From: XYA12-FULL-58-9 sp001798605
GTDB taxonomy: Bacteria; Myxococcota; XYA12-FULL-58-9
DNA length: 20,918 nucleotides
Reading direction: 5' to 3'
Assembly: GCA_036736205.1 (NCBI GenBank)
Contig: DAINMX010000096.1
Span: 1-20,918, forward strand
Part shown: positions 7,622-13,933 of the stretch, one piece after another
Position numbering within the stretch: position 1 is the first letter of the stretch
How the letters are laid out: every line of letters starts with the position of its first letter
Position numbers and translations under genes: made by a program
Notes under the pieces: generated by a model
Databases searched by the model: none
The model's input: only the letters and a program-made list of their open reading frames with translations
Told to the model about the DNA's origin: nothing

Positions 7622-7843
7622 TTGAGCTCAGATGATCAACGACAAATGTGGCGGCTCGCGGGGCGGTTCTCTGCGGTCGGCATTGAAATGGCTGTGGCGG
7701 TCGCGGTCGGCACCTTGGGGGGGTACTGGCTCGATGAGAAGCTGGACACCACACCCTATCTTTTCTGGTTTGGTTTTGTGGTGGGCACAGGAGCCGCCGT
7801 CCGCGCCATTGTGCGTGTCGTCAAGACGATGAAGCGACTGTAG
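7622..7843 (+). CDS. atpZ: AtpZ/AtpI-family F0F1 ATP synthase accessory membrane protein
   Basis: A 73-residue protein from TTG 7622 (SSDDQRQMWRLAGRFSAVG...). It has two membrane helices, about residues 14-34 (AVGIEMAVAVAVGTLGGYWLD) and 42-65 (YLFWFGFVVGTGAAVRAIVRVV), with the family's Glu in helix 1 and the conserved GxWLD turn. AtpI/AtpZ proteins assist c-ring assembly or act as Mg/Ca channels next to F0. Usually atpB and atpE follow, but here an 8-bp tandem repeat and the assembly gap follow at once. The stalk and F1 genes begin 4.4 kb away. Its own upstream region is transposon debris, so its original promoter may have been lost or replaced. Confidence 0.82.
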   Translation: MSSDDQRQMWRLAGRFSAVGIEMAVAVAVGTLGGYWLDEKLDTTPYLFWFGFVVGTGAAVRAIVRVVKTMKRL

Positions 7844-7846
7844 CTA

Positions 7847-7893
7847 CCTACCGACCTGCCGACCTGCCGACCTACCGACCTACCGACCTACCG
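7847..7893. repeat. 8-bp tandem repeat truncated by the assembly gap
   Basis: Almost six copies of CCTACCGA (two of them CCTGCCGA) run directly into the N run. The array starts 3 bases after the atpZ stop. Its true length is unknown, and it probably caused the assembly break. Confidence 0.95.
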
Positions 7894-7993
7894 NNNNNNN
7901 NNNNNNNNNNNNNNNNNNNNNNNNNNNNNNNNNNNNNNNNNNNNNNNNNNNNNNNNNNNNNNNNNNNNNNNNNNNNNNNNNNNNNNNNNNNNN
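7894..7993. other. Assembly gap (100 N)
   Basis: Exactly 100 N, the conventional size for a gap of unknown length. Repeats on both sides differ from each other, so unsequenced DNA, possibly including genes, may lie here. Confidence 0.98.
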
Positions 7994-8099
7994 ATTCAAC
8001 CACACCCGACTCATTTTCCGCGATTTCGTGACCGTTTACAGCCTATCCGGAAATTCAACCACGCCCGACCCATTTCCGCGATCTTATGGCCGTTGACAC
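7994..8099. repeat. Direct repeat, 59-bp period, at the right edge of the gap
   Basis: Two diverged copies begin with ATTCAACCAC at 7994 and 8053. The similarity extends about 46 bases, through CCCGAC, CCGCGAT and CCGTTKACA. More copies may be hidden in the gap. The second copy ends in CCGTTGACA and contains the -35 box of the vapBC promoter. I do not recognise it as a known insertion-sequence end. Confidence 0.8.
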
Positions 8100-8121
8100 C
8101 AGGAAGACAAAAGTATACCAT
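8093..8121 (+). promoter_or_regulatory. Sigma-70-type promoter of vapBC, probably leaderless
   Basis: TTGACA (8093-8098), a 17-base spacer and TACCAT (8116-8121) place transcription start about 7 bases later, at or next to the A of the vapB ATG (8128). No Shine-Dalgarno sequence precedes that ATG, consistent with leaderless translation. Positions 8101-8107 (AGGAAGA) and 8121-8127 (TCTTCCT) form a 7-bp inverted repeat over the spacer and -10 region, a likely VapB operator. Confidence 0.6.
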
Positions 8122-8127
8122 CTTCCT

Positions 8128-8382
8128 ATGGCTTTGAACATCAAGAGTCGAGAGGCGGATGAGTTGGCTCGCGAGCTTTCGCGGCGGCGCCAGCAGCCAA
8201 TCACTCGGGTCATCATTGACGCGCTCAAAGGCGAGCTTTCGCGAGAAAAGGCTCGGGCTCGGCCACCGGGTTTGGCCTCTCGCCTGCTGACGATTGGATC
8301 TCGTTTCAAAGACCTCCCAACCCTCGATGACCGGTCCGATGAGAAGATCCTCGGGTACGATGAGATGACCGAGTCATGGTGA
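8128..8382 (+). CDS. vapB: VapB-type antitoxin
   Basis: An 84-residue protein starting MALNIKSREADELARELS. This is the N-terminal strand and helix typical of the transcription-factor-like VapB/Rv0623 group, followed by RRRQQPITRVIIDALKGEL. The C-terminal part (LPTLDDRSDEKILGYDEMTE) is the acidic toxin-binding tail of these antitoxins. An in-frame ATG at 8086 would add 14 residues but lies inside the promoter, so 8128 is preferred. It overlaps vapC by 7 bases. It should neutralise VapC and repress the promoter through the inverted repeat just upstream. Confidence 0.85.
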   Translation: MALNIKSREADELARELSRRRQQPITRVIIDALKGELSREKARARPPGLASRLLTIGSRFKDLPTLDDRSDEKILGYDEMTESW

Positions 8383-8765
8383 TCGACACTTCGGCACTCA
8401 TCGCCATATTGCATCAAGAGCCAGAGGCAACCCGCTTTGCCCAGCTGATTGAAGAGGCCGACAGTCTGCTCGTGTCCCCGATCACACTGCTCGAGGCTGG
8501 CATCATCGTGCACTGCCGCAAAGGACCTGATGGTACGACCGAGCTCGACGCCCTACTCGATGCCATCAAGCCGGAGATCGTGGCCTTTGATGAGGAGCAG
8601 GCTCTCATCGCTCGACAAGCATTCGAGCGGTTTGGCAAAGGCCAACATCGAGCAGCACTCAACTTCGGTGATTGTGCGGTCTATGCCCTCGCGGCCACGA
8701 GAGCTGAGCCCTTGTTGTTCAAGGGAGATGACTTCGGTCAAACAGACGTGTCCGTCGTCGGTTGA
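8376..8765 (+). CDS. vapC: VapC-type PIN-domain ribonuclease toxin
   Basis: A 129-residue PIN-domain protein, the usual VapC size. The four metal-binding acidic positions are visible: Asp4 (VIDTSAL), Glu40 (LLEAGIIV), Asp99 (NFGDCAVYALA) and Asp118/119 (LFKGDDFGQTD). VapC toxins are Mg-dependent endoribonucleases that cut initiator tRNA or rRNA; the target here cannot be predicted. The ATG at 8376 lies inside the last codons of vapB, implying coupled translation. All catalytic residues are intact, so activity is likely. Confidence 0.93.
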   Translation: MVIDTSALIAILHQEPEATRFAQLIEEADSLLVSPITLLEAGIIVHCRKGPDGTTELDALLDAIKPEIVAFDEEQALIARQAFERFGKGQHRAALNFGDCAVYALAATRAEPLLFKGDDFGQTDVSVVG

Positions 8766-8946
8766 TCTACCTCGCCTGATCTTCGAACTGTCGAATCCCC
8801 CAGTTGGTCCAATCACACAGGTGGTTCCGTTCTAACAATTCTCGGGTGTGCGTGGGTCCTCCCTTTTCGGCATGGCACTCGATCGAATCTACGACCCGCT
8901 GCGGTTGTCGCTTGCTACCGGGGCGCAGCTACGGCATATCGCGCCC
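8766..8946. other. Intergenic stretch between vapC and the YchF-like gene
   Basis: I see no RNA gene, terminator hairpin or convincing promoter in these 181 bases. The frame of the next gene stays open back to 8848, but those extra residues do not belong to its family. Confidence 0.4.
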
Positions 8947-9990
8947 ATGAAAGCAGGCATTGTTGGATTCTCCGGTTCTGGAAAGACCACGATCTTCACC
9001 GCTCTGACCGGAATTGCCGGCCAACCCGGGCAGCGCAAGGACGCCGTCCTCGGCATGATCAAGGTTCCGGACGAGCGCATTGATTTTCTCGTCCGCATCA
9101 ACAACCCTAAAAAGACCACCTACGCCGAGATCTGTTTCGTCGACATTGCGGGTGCCGCTCTGGAGCAAACTGAATCTGGTTTGGCGACCCACGTGGTCAA
9201 TGAGATGCGCCCGGTGGACGCCATCGTCCACGTGGTGCGGGGGTTCGACAACCCAGCTCTCACGCGCGCCCCCGATCCCCTGCGCGACATGCAAAACTTC
9301 GAGAGTGAGATGATTCTCACCGATCTCATCCAGGTGGAAAATCGTCTGCAACGTTTGATCAAGGAAGGCAACAAGGGCCAAGAGAGAACCCTCATCGAAT
9401 CGATCAAGACACACCTCGAAGATAACAAGCCTCTGCGGCAAAAGGAGCTGTCGGAGCAAGAGCTGGGACTGCTCACCGGATTCAAGTTTCTCTCACTCAA
9501 GCCGTGCATCGTCTTGGTGAGCCAGCCCGATGATGCGGTGAACGCTGAAACTGACGCCAAACTGGTGGCAGAGGCACAGAAGAATGACCTCCACGTGCTC
9601 TCCATGGCGGGCAGGGTTGAAGCGGAGATCGCCGAGCTCGACGCAGAAGAGCAGAAGGAGTTCCTCGCGGACCTGGGGCTCGAGAGCTCGGCTCGCAACC
9701 GATTTGTCAAGATGGCCTACCGAGAGCTGGGTCTCATCTCATTTCTCACCCAAGGTCCTGACGATTGTCACGCTTGGACCATCAAGCGTGGCACCAACGC
9801 GCGCGCAGCCGCCGGAAAGATCCATTCAGACATCGAGCGCGGCTTCATTCGCGCCGAAGTCATCGGCTTCGAGGATTTTCAAAAACACGGCTCTGAGGCC
9901 GCCTGCCGCGATGCGGGTGTGTTCAGGGTTGAGGGCAAAGACTACGAAGTCAAAGACGGCGACGTGATCAATTTCCGCTTTAACGTCTGA
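8947..9990 (+). CDS. YchF/OLA1-related GTPase (DUF933/TGS C-terminal domain), divergent
   Basis: A 347-residue protein from ATG 8947. Family homology begins at MKAGIVGF, so the 33 extra codons of open frame upstream are not used. The P-loop is GFSGSGKT (7-14), unlike the GxPNVGKS of canonical YchF. DIAG (66-69) is the G3 motif, PKKTTYAEI precedes it, and DAIVHVVRGF (91-100) matches YchF. The guanine-specificity motif (N-x-x-E or N-K-x-D) is replaced by SQPDD near 192-196. The central helical region is shortened compared with E. coli YchF (363 residues). Residues about 262-346 form the DUF933/TGS-like domain (AWTIKRGTNARAAAGKIHSD, then a YEVKDGDVINFRF ending). YchF proteins bind ribosomes and prefer ATP. 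This looks like a distinct sister family and I would not call it ychF outright. It converges on the lipoprotein gene, with 9 bases between. Confidence 0.85.
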   Translation: MKAGIVGFSGSGKTTIFTALTGIAGQPGQRKDAVLGMIKVPDERIDFLVRINNPKKTTYAEICFVDIAGAALEQTESGLATHVVNEMRPVDAIVHVVRGFDNPALTRAPDPLRDMQNFESEMILTDLIQVENRLQRLIKEGNKGQERTLIESIKTHLEDNKPLRQKELSEQELGLLTGFKFLSLKPCIVLVSQPDDAVNAETDAKLVAEAQKNDLHVLSMAGRVEAEIAELDAEEQKEFLADLGLESSARNRFVKMAYRELGLISFLTQGPDDCHAWTIKRGTNARAAAGKIHSDIERGFIRAEVIGFEDFQKHGSEAACRDAGVFRVEGKDYEVKDGDVINFRFNV

Positions 9991-9999
9991 CGGTTTGGT

Positions 10000-11967
10000 T
10001 CAGGGCCCGACGAACACGATGTCCCGAACGGTGTCGGCGTCATACGGGTTGGTGAGGGTGGACCAGTGGGTGCCGTCGGCGGAGCGGTGCAATGACTTCT
10101 CGAAACCCGAGGCAAACCATACCCCACCGATCTCACGAACGAACGCGATACCCTCCTCGGCACCCAGGCCCGTGTTGACGAAACCAAACGCGCTACCGTC
10201 GGCCGAATGGGCGATGTCGCTCCACTGGTGCCCGATCCAGCTATTGTTGGTTTCACTGGGAACCAACCATGTCGTCCCGTATTCGGTGAAAGGACTTCCG
10301 GTTGCAGTCCAGGTGTTGAGGTCGTCGGAGTGTTTCATTGGGCCGTCGATATCGGAGGCAATCCACCTGCCGCTCACTTGGTTGTAGGCGATCTGTTTTG
10401 CCACACCATCGGCGAAGGGTGCGGTGACCGGCGTGAAAGTGGAGAAGTCTGTGGTGACGTAGATCTCGTCATCCAACCAGGTCCAGGTGAGCCATGACGA
10501 GCCGCTGGGGGTGAGGTAGATCGAGGAGGTGTCCACGGTGCCGGTGGTGGTTTCAGTCCAGGTGGTGCCGTTGGTGGAGATGAGCAGATCATCGGCTGTT
10601 TGTCGTTGCGCCACCCACAAGCCGGCGGCACGGCCGCGGAGTCGATAGCCGCCGTACCAGTAGCCGACATCGCGAGAGGTATCGAAGGTCCAGTCCAGAC
10701 CATTGGTTGAGGAAGCCATATAGCCTGGCCCACTCAGTCTGCTTTCTGTATTTACGAACATGGAAACCCAAAGGCCATCGTGTGCGATAGGTTTGGCGTA
10801 GTCAGCATCTGGCACTGACATGGTGGTGTCGGTGCTCGTTTCCCAATTGATGCCGTCGTGGGAAATGGCTCGGTCGCCGTTGTAGCTGAGCAAGAGAGCT
10901 GTGGAGCGGTGGGTGACGAGGAAAGTCCAACGAGCGTCGGCGATTGGGCTCGGCCGCTCGATCCAGTTGATACCATCGGTGGAGGTGGCGATTCCGGAGC
11001 CCGCCGCATAACCAATCGCCATCCACACACCGGCGCAGCCACCCCCATCACAACGGCCGCTCGCGCAGTCCTCGTCGCCTTCGCAGTCCTCTTCGTACAA
11101 ACAGCCGTCGCAACTGACACCGCAGTCGATGTCGCTTTCGCTGCCGTTTCTGACCCCGTCATCACAGGCTGGCGGGTAACAGACGTGGAACTCGACGTGA
11201 CAGACACCGTTGAGACAGTCTCGGTTCTCCAAGCAGTCGTCGAAATTGGCACAGGGATCACAAGTCGGTCCGCCACAGTCTACGTCGGTTTCGCCATCAT
11301 CTTTTTGGTCGTTGACGCACGGCGAAAAACAACTGACACAAACGCCGCCACAGTCTACCCCGGTCTCGTCTTGGTTTTGTATGTCGTCGTTGCAGCTCTC
11401 GCACGCTGTCGGACATATACCGCCGCAGTCGATGCCGGTTTCATTCTGATTCTGTTCGCCGTCGTAGCAAGTGGGCGGGCATGCTGGACACACCCCGCCG
11501 CAGTCGATGCCAGTCTCGTCTTGGTTCTGGGCGTCATCGTCACAGGTACCTGGGCAATCGTCACAAACGCCACCACAGTCGACTCCCGTCTCGTCTTGGT
11601 TTTGCACGTCGTCGTCGCACGTTGGGCATGCAGGGCAAACGCCTCCACAGTCGACTCCGGTCTCGTCCTGGTTTTGCACGTCGTCGACACAAGACCCCAC
11701 TTCGGAGCAGGCTCGGCAACTGCCGCCGCAGTCGTCGCCAATCTCATCTTCGTTTTGCGCATCGTCGCTGCAGTGGTCGGGACAGGTGTCACAAAACCCG
11801 TCGTTGCAACATTGTTCTGTCGGGCAGTCGCTGTGTTTGCCGCACACCTCGACGCAGTGCCCGTCAAACTCGATTTCGCCAGCACCACAATCGAGAGTGA
11901 GCCGGTTAGAACTGCACGCCACGAGGGCAAAGCCTGCACCCATTAGAAAAGCGGCACGTTGCCACAT
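10000..11967 (-). CDS. Cys-repeat lipoprotein with propeller-like C-terminal domain
   Basis: A 655-residue protein. The start at 11967 is set by AAGGAG 6 bases upstream and by the lipoprotein signal peptide MWQRAAFLMGAGFALVAC (lipobox LVAC, lipidated Cys18, Ser at +2, which favours the outer membrane). Residues 27-65 are Cys-rich. Residues 66-289 hold eight copies of a C-x-D-x-x-x-N-x-x-E-T-G-x-D-C-G-G-x-C-x-x-C module. From about 314 to the end there are at least seven motifs such as STDGINW, SHDGINW, STNGLDW, STNGTTW and SADGTHW. These resemble the blade turns of BNR/sialidase-like beta-propellers. It is probably a surface-exposed binding protein; the ligand is unknown. The long open frame beyond 11967 runs into the promoter region and is not used. 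It is divergent from the atp operon. Confidence 0.88.
   Translation of the reverse strand: MWQRAAFLMGAGFALVACSSNRLTLDCGAGEIEFDGHCVEVCGKHSDCPTEQCCNDGFCDTCPDHCSDDAQNEDEIGDDCGGSCRACSEVGSCVDDVQNQDETGVDCGGVCPACPTCDDDVQNQDETGVDCGGVCDDCPGTCDDDAQNQDETGIDCGGVCPACPPTCYDGEQNQNETGIDCGGICPTACESCNDDIQNQDETGVDCGGVCVSCFSPCVNDQKDDGETDVDCGGPTCDPCANFDDCLENRDCLNGVCHVEFHVCYPPACDDGVRNGSESDIDCGVSCDGCLYEEDCEGDEDCASGRCDGGGCAGVWMAIGYAAGSGIATSTDGINWIERPSPIADARWTFLVTHRSTALLLSYNGDRAISHDGINWETSTDTTMSVPDADYAKPIAHDGLWVSMFVNTESRLSGPGYMASSTNGLDWTFDTSRDVGYWYGGYRLRGRAAGLWVAQRQTADDLLISTNGTTWTETTTGTVDTSSIYLTPSGSSWLTWTWLDDEIYVTTDFSTFTPVTAPFADGVAKQIAYNQVSGRWIASDIDGPMKHSDDLNTWTATGSPFTEYGTTWLVPSETNNSWIGHQWSDIAHSADGSAFGFVNTGLGAEEGIAFVREIGGVWFASGFEKSLHRSADGTHWSTLTNPYDADTVRDIVFVGP
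11101..11772 (-). repeat. Eight-copy coding repeat (DCGG cysteine modules)
   Basis: Units of about 60-75 bases encode six-Cys-spaced modules ending in DCGGxCxxC. The middle five are nearly identical (QNQDETGVDCGG, QNQDETGIDCGG), pointing to recent duplication. The two end copies have diverged. The array makes a 362-codon spurious open frame on the other strand. Confidence 0.9.
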
Positions 11968-12032
11968 CGCGAGCTCCTTGATTGTTGAGCTACCGCAGAG
12001 TGACACAACGGTTGCTCTTCGTCCAGATTGCT

Positions 12033-12056
12033 TGGACCTCCCCTGTGGACCTCCCC
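12033..12056. repeat. Short direct repeat in the divergent intergenic region
   Basis: TGGACCTCCCC occurs perfectly at 12033-12043 and 12046-12056 (period 13). It lies between the lipoprotein start and the atp promoter and could be a pair of regulator half-sites. There is no other support. Confidence 0.35.
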
Positions 12057-12163
12057 ACGGCCGAGTGACCCGGTGCACGCCGAAGAGAAGACTACATAAA
12101 TCAAATGGATGATTCCGATAAAGGAATTCGATGGGCGGGGCACCGTGAATGTGAGGATCCGGC

Positions 12164-12192
12164 TTGACGCGCTGCATGGCTAAGGTTAGATA
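12164..12192 (+). promoter_or_regulatory. Candidate sigma-70 promoter of the atp operon
   Basis: TTGACG (12164-12169), a 17-base spacer and TAGATA (12187-12192) give a reasonable housekeeping promoter. Transcription would start near 12199, about 37 bases before the atpX ATG. Confidence 0.5.
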
Positions 12193-12196
12193 GGTG

Positions 12197-12212
12197 CCCC
12201 CGCGTAGGGGGG
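12197..12212 (+). other. GC hairpin in the atp leader
   Basis: CCCCC (12197-12201), loop GCGTA, GGGGG (12207-12211) would form a compact stem-loop at or near the 5' end of the atp mRNA. It may protect the transcript. No U-run follows, so it is not an intrinsic terminator. Confidence 0.4.
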
Positions 12213-12235
12213 ATTGGTGAAAAAGAGCTGACATT

Positions 12236-12664
12236 ATGGACATAGACATCACCATCGTGTTCCAGCTCGCGCTGTTCGTTGTTCTCTTAATGATCCTCAC
12301 ACAGCTGCTGTTCAAGCCGTTCCTCAAGGTCGTCGAAGAGCGTCATCAGAAGATCCATGGAACCAAATCAGAAGTGGATCGACTGGAGCGCTTGGCCACC
12401 GAGAACCAATCGGCGTATGTCGCGCGCGTCCGTGAGGCGCGCAACGTAGCGCGTCAAGAGCGTGAAGCTCTACGCACTGCGGGCAACGACGAAAAGAGGA
12501 AACTCTTGGCAGACGTTCGCATGGAGATCGCCGAGAAGCTCAACGAGACGCGAGAGCAAGTCGCAAAATCTGAAGCCGAGGCGCGCATCGAGTTAGCCGC
12601 CCAGACTGCAAATCTGGCAGGCGAGTTGGTGAGAAAGGTCGTCGGACGTGAGGTGACGCCATGA
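12236..12664 (+). CDS. atpX: ATP synthase F0 subunit b'
   Basis: A 142-residue peripheral-stalk subunit of the F0F1 ATP synthase. It has an N-terminal membrane helix (about 8-28, IVFQLALFVVLLMILTQLLF), the conserved FKPFLKVVEER turn, and then a long charged coiled coil to the C-terminus (ending GELVRKVVGREV). It is first in the operon and pairs with the next gene's product as a b'/b heterodimer, an arrangement known in photosynthetic bacteria and many deltaproteobacteria. It overlaps atpF by 4 bases (ATGA). The Shine-Dalgarno match before the ATG is weak. Confidence 0.9.
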   Translation: MDIDITIVFQLALFVVLLMILTQLLFKPFLKVVEERHQKIHGTKSEVDRLERLATENQSAYVARVREARNVARQEREALRTAGNDEKRKLLADVRMEIAEKLNETREQVAKSEAEARIELAAQTANLAGELVRKVVGREVTP

Positions 12665-13368
12665 GAAAGCTCCGGCGTTTGCTCAAGAATCTGCTCGCAC
12701 GTCCTGATGTGCGGAGAATCCTTGCTGGATCGACCATGGCGACGGGTGTGTTGATAGCGACTTCGGCGATGGCCTCAGGCGGCCCACCCGCCGACGCACA
12801 TGTCAATTGGTGGACCTGGAGTCAACACGCGCCACCGGTTGGCTGGTTCATGGTTAACTTTGTGATCTTCATTGTGCTCATGGTGGCATTGAGCAAGAAG
12901 AAGATCAAAGAGGCGTTTGCCCAACGTCACGTCACGATCAAGCACGCAATTCAGGAGGCTGCCGCTGCACATGCGAAGGCCACCGGTAAGTACGAAGAGT
13001 ACAAAGGCAAGCTCGCCAACGTCGACGACGAAGCCGCAATGTTCATCAAGAGCGGCAAAGAGGACGGTGCCCTTGAGCGCGATCAGATCATCGTTACAGC
13101 CAAAGATTACGCCGGACGATTGCTCAGCGACTCGTCCGCCGTGGTGGACCAAGAATTCGAAAAGGCCCAGCGGCGGTTGCGTCGCGAGGTGGCCGCGGAA
13201 GTGCTCAAGCTCACCGAGGATGCACTGCGCAGCCAGCTCAACGACAAGGATCGTGCCCGCCTCATTGATGAGGCGATTTCTGAGCTCGAGCGCGGTACCA
13301 CGGTCGACAAGGTCGTCAAGAAGTCGAAGCCGACGTCCAACCGACCGACGGCGGGAGGTGCACTATGA
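12661..13368 (+). CDS. atpF: ATP synthase F0 subunit b with signal-like leader
   Basis: A 235-residue protein, longer than the usual b subunit (about 156-170). The basic N-terminus and hydrophobic stretch (about 20-37), ending AMA before SGG, look like a cleavable signal peptide with the site after Ala38. Such leaders are known on atpF of Geobacter-like bacteria. A Trp-rich periplasmic segment (NWWTWSQ, 49-55) follows, then the membrane helix (about 61-78) and KKKIKEAF. The rest is the charged coiled-coil stalk, ending with a delta-binding region and a basic, Pro/Ser-containing tail. It overlaps its neighbours by 4 bases on both sides, so stoichiometric translation is likely. Confidence 0.9.
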   Translation: MRKLRRLLKNLLARPDVRRILAGSTMATGVLIATSAMASGGPPADAHVNWWTWSQHAPPVGWFMVNFVIFIVLMVALSKKKIKEAFAQRHVTIKHAIQEAAAAHAKATGKYEEYKGKLANVDDEAAMFIKSGKEDGALERDQIIVTAKDYAGRLLSDSSAVVDQEFEKAQRRLRREVAAEVLKLTEDALRSQLNDKDRARLIDEAISELERGTTVDKVVKKSKPTSNRPTAGGAL

Positions 13369-13913
13369 CCGCCATTGCCAGACGGTATGCTCGAGCTGGT
13401 GTTGAAGCGGCCCACGAATCCGGTGGTGCAGCGGCAGTGGAAGCTCTGGCCGATGGTCTGCGACATTTCAGCGCAGCGTTTCTCGACAGCGAGGAGTTGC
13501 GTGAGCTCTTGAACAACCCAGCGTTAGAGCAAGAACGGTCAAGAGTTCTAGAGCTGGTGCTCGAGAAGCTGGATGTCTCCAAAGAAGTGCGCGGTCTCGT
13601 CCGTCTTTTGTCTGGGCGGGGCCGTGTTGGCATTCTCGAGGCCGTCGCCGCGGAAGTCGAAGAGGCTGCCGACGAGTTGGCAGGTCGCGCGCGCGCACAC
13701 GTTACCAGTGCCATTGCTCTGACGGACTCACAAAAACAGCGGATCGCCAAGGCCCTGGAGGGTCGACTCGGCCGCAAAGTGGTCGTCAGTGTTCATGTTG
13801 ATTCGCAACTGCTCGGCGGCCTGGTTTGTCAGGTCGGTGATTTGACGCTGGATTCGAGTCTGCGTCGTCAGCTCGAGGTCCTTCGTGAGCAGTTAGAAAA
13901 AAGAGACTCCTAA
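13365..13913 (+). CDS. atpH: ATP synthase F1 subunit delta
   Basis: A 182-residue protein of normal length. It starts TAIARRYARAGVEAA, the family's start, has LLNNPALEQERSRVLELVLEKLDVS in the N-terminal helical bundle, and ends with the C-terminal domain signature LLGGLVCQVGDLTLDSSLRRQLEVLREQL. Delta sits on top of the alpha3beta3 head and joins it to the b/b' stalk. The ATGA overlap with atpF and 20 bases to atpA keep it in the operon. Confidence 0.95.
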   Translation: MTAIARRYARAGVEAAHESGGAAAVEALADGLRHFSAAFLDSEELRELLNNPALEQERSRVLELVLEKLDVSKEVRGLVRLLSGRGRVGILEAVAAEVEEAADELAGRARAHVTSAIALTDSQKQRIAKALEGRLGRKVVVSVHVDSQLLGGLVCQVGDLTLDSSLRRQLEVLREQLEKRDS

Positions 13914-13933
13914 ATACAGCCAGGGAAGAACCC

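Noticed and set aside
7994..8099. Possible CRISPR array at the gap edge
   Set aside because: Only two diverged copies, with a conserved part (about 46 bases) longer than the intervening sequence. No cas gene is present, so it is a degenerate tandem repeat.
8848..8946. Upstream start of the YchF-like gene at 8848
   Set aside because: The extra 33 residues do not belong to the family, whose proteins start at the MKxGIVGF strand.
10858..11946. 362-codon plus-strand open frame
   Set aside because: It is antisense to the lipoprotein's cysteine repeats. It is a repetitive valine/threonine-rich translation without family signatures, while the opposite strand has a lipobox, ribosome-binding site and known modules.
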